Below are positions 1 through 6,103 of a DNA stretch of 8,926 bases, in pieces; within the stretch, counting starts at the first letter, position 1, and each line of letters begins with the position of its first letter. Below the pieces are notes generated by a model. The model was given only the letters and a program-made list of their open reading frames with translations, was not told where the DNA came from and made no database searches. The stretch comes from Clostridium sp. CAG:590 (lineage in GTDB: Bacteria > Bacillota > Clostridia > Lachnospirales > Lachnospiraceae). Made by a program: the position numbers and the translations under genes. The stretch spans positions 60,241 to 69,166 of the forward strand of contig HF987893.1 of NCBI GenBank assembly GCA_000431135.1, given 5' to 3'.

Positions 1-36
1 ATTTATCTGCTTTTCTTCTTCAAGCGTTTGTCTCAT
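1..36 (-). CDS. Start of an unidentified gene downstream of rnfB (partial, runs off the left edge)
   Basis: An ATG at 36-34 opens a frame of 12 codons that reads MRQTLEEEKQIN and leaves the window without a stop. A ribosome site AAAGGA lies about 9 nt upstream of the ATG, which is what makes this a credible gene start and not a chance ATG. It begins 44 nt after the rnfB stop with no hairpin and T-run between them, so it is probably cotranscribed with rnf. The visible residues are hydrophilic and show no signal peptide or membrane segment. Twelve residues are too few to name a family, and no function is proposed. Confidence 0.45.
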   Translation of the reverse strand, partial: MRQTLEEEKQIN

Positions 37-80
37 TTTATTAATTCCTTTCTTTCGCTATCGTGCCCTCATTATATTGA

Positions 81-881
81 TTATTCTTCTACACCGGAAA
101 TGATCTTAACCGGGCATTTTTCTTTGCAGACTCCGCAATGTGTACATTTCTCCTGATCGATATGCGCAATATTATTCTCTATCGTAATAGCATCTGCCGG
201 ACAGTTTCTTGCACAAAGACCGCATCCGATACACCCTGCCTGACATACTTTCTTTACGTCCACACCACGATCTTTGGAACTGCATTGTACCACACATACC
301 GCATCAGCCGGTACTAACTCAATTAAATGTTTTGGACATTCTGCCACACATTTGCCGCATGCTTTGCACAGATCCGGATTCACCTTTGCGATTCCGTCTA
401 CAATCTCAATCGCATCAAACGGACATACATTCTTACAGTTACCATAACCGGTACATCCATATGAGCATGCCTTTGCTCCTCCACCCGGATTATTCATGGC
501 AAGTTTGCAATCCTTTGGACCGACATATTCATACTGATCCTTTGCCTTTTCACAGGAACCTGCACACTTCACATATGCGGTCATTTTTACCGAATTCCCT
601 GCATCTACGCCCATAATCTGTGCAACTGCATTGGCAACATTATCTCCGCCAACCGGACATGCATTTACCGGAGCTTCTCCCTTTGCGATTGCCGCTGCCA
701 AACCATCACATCCCGGAAATCCACAACCACCACAATTGTTTCCCGGAAGGCATCCTCTGACTGCTACCTCTTTTTCATCTACTTCTACCTCAAACTTTTC
801 CCCAGCAATTCCCAACAGGATTCCGATGATAACACCGGTTCCTCCAACCATTGCCATCGCAAGTAAAATTGATGTAATCAT
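81..881 (-). CDS. rnfB: Rnf complex subunit B, polyferredoxin (RnfB)
   Basis: RnfB is the membrane-anchored iron-sulfur subunit that takes electrons from reduced ferredoxin and passes them into the Rnf complex. The 266 residue product has one N-terminal membrane segment (about residues 4-26). Next comes the family's four-Cys Fe-S domain with C50, C53, C58 and C75 (C-x2-C-x4-C-x16-C). The C-terminal half is cysteine rich. Classical CxxCxxCxxxCP ferredoxin motifs lie at 172-183, 217-228 and 246-257, with a variant C139/C143/C149/C153-P motif before them. Extra C-x3-C pairs at 106/110 and 196/200 plus C125 and C213 could hold further clusters; the protein has 27 Cys in all. It is longer than the roughly 190 residue proteobacterial RnfB, as is usual in Clostridia. 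The start ATG has AGGAGGG about 7 nt upstream, overlapping the rnfA TAG stop; the gap to rnfA is 11 nt. Confidence 0.96.
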   Translation of the reverse strand: MITSILLAMAMVGGTGVIIGILLGIAGEKFEVEVDEKEVAVRGCLPGNNCGGCGFPGCDGLAAAIAKGEAPVNACPVGGDNVANAVAQIMGVDAGNSVKMTAYVKCAGSCEKAKDQYEYVGPKDCKLAMNNPGGGAKACSYGCTGYGNCKNVCPFDAIEIVDGIAKVNPDLCKACGKCVAECPKHLIELVPADAVCVVQCSSKDRGVDVKKVCQAGCIGCGLCARNCPADAITIENNIAHIDQEKCTHCGVCKEKCPVKIISGVEE

Positions 882-892
882 GCGTATCCCTC

Positions 893-1492
893 CTATTTGA
901 TCAGGCCTGAAAAGCCGAAAAATGCCATTGCCATCAATCCTGCCGTTATCAGTACGATCGGTGTACCTTTAAAAGATTCCGGAACATCATTATACTCAAT
1001 CTTCTCCCGGATTCCTGCCATGATCACAATAGAAATTGTAAAACCAACAGCCGTTCCAAATCCATTCACAACAGAAGATAAAAAGTCGTATGATTTCTGA
1101 ACATTGATCAATGCAACACCTAACACTGCACAGTTTGTTGTGATCAGTGGAAGGTACACACCCAGCGCCTGATATAGTGCCGGCACCATTTTCTTCAAAA
1201 ACATCTCTACAAACTGAACCAGTGCAGCAATCACCAAAATAAATACAATCGTCTGCAAGTAGGTGATATTTAATTTTTCCAAAATAAATGTATAGATCAG
1301 ACTGGTAACTGCGGATGCAATTGTAATAACAAATATAAAGACAATTAAAAAAAGAAATATAACCGCTCCGCCCATGCCTGCTGCTGTATCTACTTTCTTA
1401 GAAACACCGATAAATGGACATAATCCTAAGAACTGGCTTAATACAACATTATTTACTAATGCGGCTCCGACCGCTATCAATAATAAATTCAT
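893..1492 (-). CDS. rnfA: Rnf complex subunit A, integral membrane protein (RnfA)
   Basis: RnfA pairs with RnfE in the membrane core of the ferredoxin:NAD+ oxidoreductase. In solved Rnf/NQR structures the A/E type subunits share an Fe-S centre inside the membrane. The product is 199 residues, starts MNLLLIAVGAALVNN and has about six membrane segments. The conserved cysteines expected to ligate that centre are seen: C25 in the LGLCPF motif and C121 in TTNCAVLG. The start was placed at the ATG at 1492 because AAGGAGG lies 8 nt upstream and family members begin with this MNL segment; a GTG eight codons earlier lies before the ribosome site and is rejected. Gap to the upstream rnfE stop is 27 nt. 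The TAG stop is embedded in the rnfB ribosome site, suggesting coupled translation. Confidence 0.96.
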   Translation of the reverse strand: MNLLLIAVGAALVNNVVLSQFLGLCPFIGVSKKVDTAAGMGGAVIFLFLIVFIFVITIASAVTSLIYTFILEKLNITYLQTIVFILVIAALVQFVEMFLKKMVPALYQALGVYLPLITTNCAVLGVALINVQKSYDFLSSVVNGFGTAVGFTISIVIMAGIREKIEYNDVPESFKGTPIVLITAGLMAMAFFGFSGLIK

Positions 1493-1500
1493 TTGCTCTG

Positions 1501-1507
1501 CCTCCTT
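1501..1507 (-). promoter_or_regulatory. Ribosome binding site of rnfA
   Basis: AAGGAGG on the minus strand, 8 nt before the ATG at 1492. It decides the rnfA start, because the longer frame opening with GTG at 1516 would place this site inside the coding sequence. Confidence 0.85.
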
Positions 1508-1519
1508 ATCATACACGGA

Positions 1520-2227
1520 TTATTTGTCCGTTTTATCACTCTGTGCCAATTTTCGTCCTTCACATAATGTGTTCGCACAGCCTGCACAACCATTTTCACG
1601 TTCGCAGGACTCCATTGGAACACCTGCCTTTTTTGCTTTATTCAATCGCACTTTATTCTGTACTGCGATCAGACACGCTAATACAAAGAATGCTCCCGGT
1701 GCGAGAATCAATATGGTGATCGGTTCGTAAGAAGACGGCATGATCTGAAATCCAAAAACAGAACCATTTCCAAACAATTCACGGAAAATACCGATTGCGG
1801 TTAAACCGATTGTAAATCCAAGTCCCATTCCAATTCCATCAAACATAGAGAGCCAGACATTATTCTTTGATGCAAAACTCTCTGCCCGGCCGAGGATAAT
1901 ACAGTTTACAACAATCAATGGAATATAGATACCAAGACTGTCGTACAAAGACGGAACAAATCCCTGTAATAAAAACTGCACAATCGTAACAAATGATGCA
2001 ACAATAACGATATATGCCGGAATACGAACCTTGTCCGGAATTACCTTCCGCAATGCCGATATCATCATATTACTTAAGATCAGGATTACCGTTGTGGTAA
2101 GTCCCATTCCAATTCCATTTTTTGCAGATGTTGTAACCGCCATGGTCGGACACATTCCTAACATCTGTACAAACGTAGGATTCTCGGTTACAATACCACA
2201 TTTTAAACGTTCTAATGTTTTACTCAT
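1520..2227 (-). CDS. rnfE: Rnf complex subunit E, integral membrane protein (RnfE)
   Basis: RnfE is the inverted-topology partner of RnfA in the membrane core of Rnf. The 235 residue product has about six membrane segments. It shows C26 in LGMCPTMAV and C109 in VVNCIILGRAE, the two cysteines expected to help bind the intramembrane Fe-S centre; the P27 and the GRAE segment are family hallmarks. After the last membrane segment (about residue 190) there is a basic linker and then a Cys-rich tail with C208, C214, C217 and C222 (C-x5-C-x2-C-x4-C). This tail is additional to the core fold of proteobacterial RnfE and could bind a metal or cluster, or be regulatory (inference). The ATG has GGAGGCGG upstream at proper spacing, and the gap from the rnfG stop is 12 nt. 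Confidence 0.95.
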   Translation of the reverse strand: MSKTLERLKCGIVTENPTFVQMLGMCPTMAVTTSAKNGIGMGLTTTVILILSNMMISALRKVIPDKVRIPAYIVIVASFVTIVQFLLQGFVPSLYDSLGIYIPLIVVNCIILGRAESFASKNNVWLSMFDGIGMGLGFTIGLTAIGIFRELFGNGSVFGFQIMPSSYEPITILILAPGAFFVLACLIAVQNKVRLNKAKKAGVPMESCERENGCAGCANTLCEGRKLAQSDKTDK

Positions 2228-2239
2228 AATTACCGCCTC

Positions 2240-2833
2240 CTACTGTAATGTACTGATAAAATATAATCCTGCATTTACACCATTGGTAACTGCATTCGTT
2301 GTAATCGTTGCTCCGGATAATGCATCGATCTCATTATCTGCTTTGGCACCATTCTTGGTATAAACGATCTGATCCGTTTTCTTTCCTTCAAATTGTTTCC
2401 GGAAAGCATCCTCCTTCGCTTTCATACCGAGTCCTGCCGTCTCACTGATCGATAGAAATGAAATTCCATTCAGTGTTCCATCCGACTGCACACCCATAGC
2501 AAACTGAATATCTCCACCGTAGCCTTCATGATCAGTCACTGTCAATACATAACCAATCTGTTGTCCGGATTTGTCTAATACCTTCATCGCTTCGTTAATG
2601 GTTGCATCTAATCCTTTTTCATCTAATGCTTTCGCTACTTTATCCTCATCGATCTTCACATCTTCAAAGGCATCCGCATCTGCAAATACTGCCTTATACG
2701 CTTCCTCTTTTGCTTTCTGATTCTCTTTGCGGATCGGCTCTTTTGTAATCTCATATACCGCTCCTAATAACAGACCTGCAATCAATGTGATCAACATCAG
2801 AGAAATTGTATTTTTGATACTTTCACTACTCAT
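2240..2833 (-). CDS. rnfG: Rnf complex subunit G, covalent-FMN subunit (RnfG)
   Basis: RnfG is an extracytoplasmic FMN-binding-domain protein held by one N-terminal membrane helix. It carries a covalently bound FMN in the electron path of Rnf. The 197 residue product has a membrane segment at about residues 9-27, then a charged stretch and the FMN-binding domain. The attachment motif DALSGAT is at 170-176, and T176 is the predicted flavinylated threonine. The conserved ETAGLGMKA segment is at 131-139. The ATG at 2833 is preceded by AAAGGGGGC and overlaps the end of rnfD by 8 nt (ATGAGTAG), so translation is probably coupled. A longer reading frame of 213 residues exists, but its extra 16 residues lie within rnfD and precede the ribosome site. 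The apbE product encoded upstream is the probable modifying enzyme. Confidence 0.95.
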   Translation of the reverse strand: MSSESIKNTISLMLITLIAGLLLGAVYEITKEPIRKENQKAKEEAYKAVFADADAFEDVKIDEDKVAKALDEKGLDATINEAMKVLDKSGQQIGYVLTVTDHEGYGGDIQFAMGVQSDGTLNGISFLSISETAGLGMKAKEDAFRKQFEGKKTDQIVYTKNGAKADNEIDALSGATITTNAVTNGVNAGLYFISTLQ

Positions 2834-3770
2834 GTTTCTCTGCCCCCTTTCCAAATGACTTTGGAACGGTAATTCTCTCAATCAACGGAACAAGCAGATT
2901 ACCGAGAATAATTGCATAGGATACCCCTTCCGCAGATCCACCAAATATACGGAATAAAAATGTAAGAAGACCTAACAGCATACCAAAATATATCTTTCCC
3001 ATCGGTGTAATCGGTGACGTGACATAATCCGTTGCCATAAAGAATGCTCCAAGCATCAGACCACCACCAAATAAATGTGCAAATAGAAACGAAAAATCAA
3101 GGCCTCTGCCGGATGCCATTCCATAAATAAGTATCAATATTGCAAATGTTCCAATATAAAACAAAGGTATCCGGTAATTGATGATCCCTCGCACCAAAAG
3201 ATATATGCCTCCTGCGATCAATGCAAGTGCACATGTCTCACCGATCGTTCCGGCTGTTGTTCCAAGAAACATGGCTTTTACATCCACACTCTCCCCTGCC
3301 TTAAGATTGGCAAGCGGTGTAGCCGTTGTGACAGCATCATACGTAAACGTTGTCATTTTCCCGGTAAATGATATCAACAGAAAACATCTGGCTCCTAATG
3401 CCGGATTCATGAAATTCTGTCCCAAGCCGCCAAAAACCTGTTTTACGACTATGATTGCAAAGAAACTACCAATTACCGGCAGCCAGAATGGTACGTCTGC
3501 CGGCAGATTCAATGCAAGCAATAATCCGGTCAATGCGGCCGACAGATCCATGATTGTATTCTTACGATCTGTCAGCTTTTCAAAGGCTGCTTCAAAAAAT
3601 ACACAACTTATAACCGTGATCAGAATGATCACCAACGCTCTGATCCCAAAGTTATAAATTCCAAACAACGTTGCAGGCATCAAAGCAAGCAATACCTGTC
3701 CCATAATATTTGTTGTTGATTCTCTATCCCTAATATGTGGAGAAGAGGAAATCTTCATTGTCTGTTCCAA
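2826..3770 (-). CDS. rnfD: Rnf complex subunit D, integral membrane flavoprotein (RnfD)
   Basis: RnfD is the NqrB-type membrane subunit that carries a covalent FMN and is thought to contribute to ion translocation. The 314 residue product has about nine to ten membrane segments. The N-terminal SSSPHIRD signature is at 8-15. The flavinylation motif DAVTTATP spans 145-152, with T151 as the predicted FMN-linked residue. Other family segments are GLGQNFMNPALGARCF (about 115-130) and ATDYVTSPITPMGK (about 246-259). The start is taken as TTG at 3770 because AGGAGGTG sits 8 nt upstream. An in-frame ATG at 3758 would remove four residues and also fits family alignments, but it lies about 20 nt from the ribosome site. 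The C-terminus overlaps rnfG by 8 nt. Confidence 0.95.
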   Translation of the reverse strand: MEQTMKISSSPHIRDRESTTNIMGQVLLALMPATLFGIYNFGIRALVIILITVISCVFFEAAFEKLTDRKNTIMDLSAALTGLLLALNLPADVPFWLPVIGSFFAIIVVKQVFGGLGQNFMNPALGARCFLLISFTGKMTTFTYDAVTTATPLANLKAGESVDVKAMFLGTTAGTIGETCALALIAGGIYLLVRGIINYRIPLFYIGTFAILILIYGMASGRGLDFSFLFAHLFGGGLMLGAFFMATDYVTSPITPMGKIYFGMLLGLLTFLFRIFGGSAEGVSYAIILGNLLVPLIERITVPKSFGKGAEKHE

Positions 3771-3777
3771 ATCTCAT

Positions 3778-3786
3778 CCACCTCCT
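3778..3786 (-). promoter_or_regulatory. Ribosome binding site of rnfD, pointing to a TTG start
   Basis: AGGAGGTGG on the minus strand overlaps the rnfC TAG stop. It is placed 8-10 nt before TTG at 3770 and about 20 nt before ATG at 3758. An ATG at 3777 is nearer but is in another frame and soon meets a stop. The spacing favours TTG initiation. Confidence 0.6.
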
Positions 3787-5107
3787 ATCGTTTTCTGTTT
3801 GCAAGAATCTGTTTACGCGTTCCTGCAATCATTTGTGTTAAATGCCGCTTTGCCGGGCATACAAATGAACAGCATCCACACTCACAACATTCCATTCCAT
3901 CATACTTCTGAAAACTTTCATAATCTCCATGTGAAGCAAAATCTGCCAGCTTATTCGGCATAACCCTTCCGGGACATACTTCAACACATCTGCCGCAGCG
4001 GATGCAATTGGACGGTTCCACCGCAGAAACCATATCTTCCCGGAAACATAACAATGCAGAACTTCCTTTCACCAACGGAACATCCAAAGAAAACATTGCC
4101 TTCCCCATCATCGGTCCGCCGGATATGATCTTTCCCGGATCTTCTATATTAAATCCGCCCACCGCATCAATGAGTTCCTGTGCATTGGTTCCTAACCGCA
4201 CCTTAAAATTCGCGGTATCATTTACTGCATCTCCTGTTACCGTTACTATTCTCTCAAACAATGGTCTTCCTTCAATAATTGCATTATAGATTGCAACGAT
4301 CGTATCAATATTATGCACGATACAACCGGCATCCGCAGGAAGCATGGAGGAATTGATCTGACGCCCTGTATTAGCATAGATCAGTTGGCGTTCCGCACCC
4401 TGTGGGTACTTTGTTCTCACTGCATTCACGGTGATATCCGGAATATTCTGTGTTAACTCCTTTAACTTTGCAATCGCATCCGGCTTGTTATCCTCAATTG
4501 CAATAATTCCTTTTGCATGGTCAAACAAATTGATCACAATCTGCAATCCGGTTACGATCTTCTCCGGATCTTCTAACATACGGCGATAATCCGATGTTAA
4601 ATACGGCTCACATTCTGCACCATTTACAATGATCGTATCAATTGCATCTTCATTCTTAGGCGACAACTTAACATTTGTCGGGAATCCGGCTCCACCCATT
4701 CCGACAATTCCTGCTTCTTTAATCGCATCTTTTACATCTTCCCTGTACATCTGATCTAATGGTTTCACATTCTGTGTAAAATCAATCTCTTCGAATTCTC
4801 CATCATTATCTATTACGATTGAATTCACTTTCGTTCCGTTTACTGTCAACCGCGGTTCGATCGACTTAACAATTCCGGAAACTCCGGAATGAATATTTGC
4901 AGACACAAAACCTTGTGCCTCCGCAATCTTTTGTCCTACCAGAACGTGATCACCCTTCTTTACTAATGGCTTTGCAGGTGCACCAATATGTTGTGACAAC
5001 GGATACACGCAATCCCCTTTTGGCAAATACTCCTGTATAGCCTTATCTTTCGACAGGTCCTTGCCATCATAAGGATGTATTCCTCCTTTAAATGTAAATA
5101 AACCCAT
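3785..5107 (-). CDS. rnfC: Rnf complex subunit C, NAD(H)/FMN and Fe-S subunit (RnfC)
   Basis: RnfC is the cytoplasmic subunit where NAD+ is reduced; it resembles the NuoF subunit of complex I. The product is 440 residues, a normal size for Clostridia. It starts with the barrel-sandwich-like region GLFTFKGGIHP, followed by a Gly-rich nucleotide/FMN segment GIVGMGGAGFPT (about 133-144). NGAECEPYLTSDYR (about 162-175) and YPQGAERQL (about 234-242) are typical of the family. Two ferredoxin motifs close it: C368/C371/C374/C378-P and C407/C410/C413/C417-P. The start at 5107 was chosen because GAGAGGT is about 8 nt upstream and family members begin MGLFTFKGGIHP-like; a TTG at 5149 is rejected. It is the first rnf gene and follows the only sizeable intergenic gap, which carries a candidate promoter. 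Confidence 0.96.
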   Translation of the reverse strand: MGLFTFKGGIHPYDGKDLSKDKAIQEYLPKGDCVYPLSQHIGAPAKPLVKKGDHVLVGQKIAEAQGFVSANIHSGVSGIVKSIEPRLTVNGTKVNSIVIDNDGEFEEIDFTQNVKPLDQMYREDVKDAIKEAGIVGMGGAGFPTNVKLSPKNEDAIDTIIVNGAECEPYLTSDYRRMLEDPEKIVTGLQIVINLFDHAKGIIAIEDNKPDAIAKLKELTQNIPDITVNAVRTKYPQGAERQLIYANTGRQINSSMLPADAGCIVHNIDTIVAIYNAIIEGRPLFERIVTVTGDAVNDTANFKVRLGTNAQELIDAVGGFNIEDPGKIISGGPMMGKAMFSLDVPLVKGSSALLCFREDMVSAVEPSNCIRCGRCVEVCPGRVMPNKLADFASHGDYESFQKYDGMECCECGCCSFVCPAKRHLTQMIAGTRKQILANRKR

Positions 5108-5114
5108 ATACGCT

Positions 5115-5121
5115 ACCTCTC
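5115..5121 (-). promoter_or_regulatory. Ribosome binding site of rnfC
   Basis: GAGAGGT on the minus strand, about 7-8 nt before the ATG at 5107. It supports the shorter rnfC start over the upstream TTG at 5149. Confidence 0.6.
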
Positions 5122-5156
5122 TTTTTTCTGATCGTTCCCAACCTGCCAATTCTTAT

Positions 5157-5173
5157 TTGAGAACACTTATCAA
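5157..5173. promoter_or_regulatory. Imperfect 17 bp palindrome over the candidate rnf transcription start (possible operator)
   Basis: On the minus strand the sequence TTGATAAGTGTTCTCAA is an inverted repeat TTGAnAA-n3-TTnTCAA, with six of seven positions symmetric on each side. It touches the last base of the TATAAT box and covers the expected +1 region, a position where a bound repressor would block initiation. The half-sites look somewhat like those of the redox regulator Rex (TTGTGAA or TTGTTAA types). The 3 nt centre differs from the usual 4 nt of Rex, so assignment to Rex is only a guess. In an AT-rich gap such a repeat could also be chance. Confidence 0.3.
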
Positions 5174-5201
5174 TTATACAACCAATATCTCATTTTTACC
5201 A
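5173..5201 (-). promoter_or_regulatory. Candidate sigma-A type promoter for the rnf genes
   Basis: A perfect -10 box TATAAT lies at 5178-5173 on the minus strand. A weak -35 like TGGTAA at 5201-5196 is 17 nt upstream (three of six matches to TTGACA). The 20 or so bases further upstream are rich in A tracts, like an UP element. The start of transcription would fall near 5166, giving a leader of about 60 nt before rnfC. This is the only gap in the window large enough for a full promoter. Confidence rests mainly on the -10 box and position. Confidence 0.5.
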
Positions 5202-5218
5202 TATTGTTTTTTATTTTA

Positions 5219-5710
5219 TCATAGAAAAGGATGAAGAACTTTCATTAGAGTATTACTTAGAACACCGATCACTAAACCGGTCGTAAGACCGGCAATACAG
5301 AGTGCCGGAAAATAATATAGGATATGTGCATTGTCCATAACAAACCATGCAATCAGGATCTGTCCAAAATTGTGCGAAACCGCACCCATCATACTGACGC
5401 CTAACACAGAACAGAATGGTATTTTCCGGGTAAGCGCCATCACAAAAATGCAACAGACTCCCCCCGCCAAACTATACACAATACCTGCTATTCCGGAAAA
5501 CAAAAAGCCGGATAACACCACACGGACTATCATAAATCCAAATGCTTCCCGTATTCCGTATTCATATACAAAAAGCATGGTAACGATATTGGCAAGACCG
5601 ATCTTAAAACCCGGAACCGCCACCATTACCGGTAACAGACTCTCTAAATAGGATAATACCAATGCAGTTGCTAAAAACAAGCCAAATTGTGTGATACGTT
5701 TTGTATTCAT
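5219..5710 (-). CDS. Gx transporter family membrane protein (Hpre_diP_synt_I family)
   Basis: The 163 residue product is almost entirely hydrophobic, with five to six membrane segments. It contains VPGFKIGLANIVTMLFVYEYG (about 32-52), the signature of the family once named heptaprenyl diphosphate synthase component I and now called Gx transporter family. It looks like a small substrate-binding (S-component-like) membrane protein. GAVSHNFGQILIAW (about 108-121) is a second conserved segment. No catalytic prenyl synthase motif (DDxxD) is present, so the old enzyme name should not be used. ATG at 5710 is preceded by AAGGA at good spacing, and that site overlaps the TAA of the NusG-II gene 12 nt away. 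Such genes often occur beside a NusG-II protein, apbE and rnf in Firmicutes; substrate and role are unknown. A part in flavin, quinone or electron-transfer biogenesis is inference. Confidence 0.85.
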   Translation of the reverse strand: MNTKRITQFGLFLATALVLSYLESLLPVMVAVPGFKIGLANIVTMLFVYEYGIREAFGFMIVRVVLSGFLFSGIAGIVYSLAGGVCCIFVMALTRKIPFCSVLGVSMMGAVSHNFGQILIAWFVMDNAHILYYFPALCIAGLTTGLVIGVLSNTLMKVLHPFL

Positions 5711-5722
5711 CGCATTCCGTCC

Positions 5723-6103
5723 TTAATTATCAATATCATTATTCTGGTCGCTTATCACTTCGACATATACCGCATGCGGAAGACATATAATACTCTCTCC
5801 GTTTTTAGAAATGGCTTTATGTTTTACACAGATCTGATCTGGACAGTCTGCCGATTTCATATAAGCACTGCCATTTTCAATAACCAGTTCGTTTTGTCCA
5901 CCATTTTGCGACTCAATCCGGATTGTCTGGTCTTTTTGCAAAGAATAAGACGTAACCTTCCGATCAACCGTAACTTCAATATATGCTCCGCCGGTTGTAT
6001 GCCGAATGCATAATAACACAATAAGAGATATCAATAATCCCCCTGTAAGGATTACAATATCTCCTATCTGAATTCTTAATTTGCCGTTATTTTTCCAACT
6101 CAT
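5723..6103 (-). CDS. Membrane-anchored NusG domain II-containing protein
   Basis: The product is 126 residues, with a short basic N-terminus, one membrane segment (about 14-33) and an exported domain of about 90 residues. The motif CPDQICVKH at 87-95, followed by GESIICLPHAVYVEV at 102-116, is the signature of the NusG domain II family (PF07009). Despite the name these are not transcription factors. C87, C92 and C107 are the conserved cysteines; H95 and H110 lie nearby. An exposed three-Cys set suggests metal, cofactor or redox chemistry outside the membrane (inference). Start: two ATGs at 6109 and 6103; AGGTAG is only about 2 nt from the first but 8 nt from the second, so 6103 is preferred. 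It overlaps the end of apbE by 17 nt, so the two are surely cotranscribed. It lies between apbE and the Gx gene. Confidence 0.85.
   Translation of the reverse strand: MSWKNNGKLRIQIGDIVILTGGLLISLIVLLCIRHTTGGAYIEVTVDRKVTSYSLQKDQTIRIESQNGGQNELVIENGSAYMKSADCPDQICVKHKAISKNGESIICLPHAVYVEVISDQNNDIDN

Noticed and set aside
3178..3657. Plus-strand open frame of 159 codons inside rnfD, and similar plus-strand frames at 209-616, 6323-6697 and 6698-7039
   Set aside because: They lie opposite well-supported genes, have no recognisable domains and carry compositions typical of antisense shadows.
5158..5172. Catabolite (cre-type) operator in the rnfC upstream gap
   Set aside because: The repeat has an odd length and lacks the central CG of cre sites.
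5184..5209. Possible hairpin CAATAT ... ATATTG after the Gx gene as a terminator
   Set aside because: Only six A/T-rich pairs around a 12 nt loop and no T-run follows. The same bases are better explained as part of the promoter region.
5253..5453. Minus-strand frame of 66 codons inside the Gx transporter gene
   Set aside because: It is a different frame of a gene with clear family motifs, and its translation resembles no membrane or soluble family.
5723..6103. Rieske-type iron-sulfur motif in the NusG-II protein
   Set aside because: Rieske proteins need C-x-H followed by C-x2-H. Here the first pair is C-x2-H, so the pattern does not match.
5723..6103. Transcription elongation factor NusG
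   Set aside because: There is no NGN or KOW domain, and the protein has an N-terminal membrane segment with an exported Cys motif.
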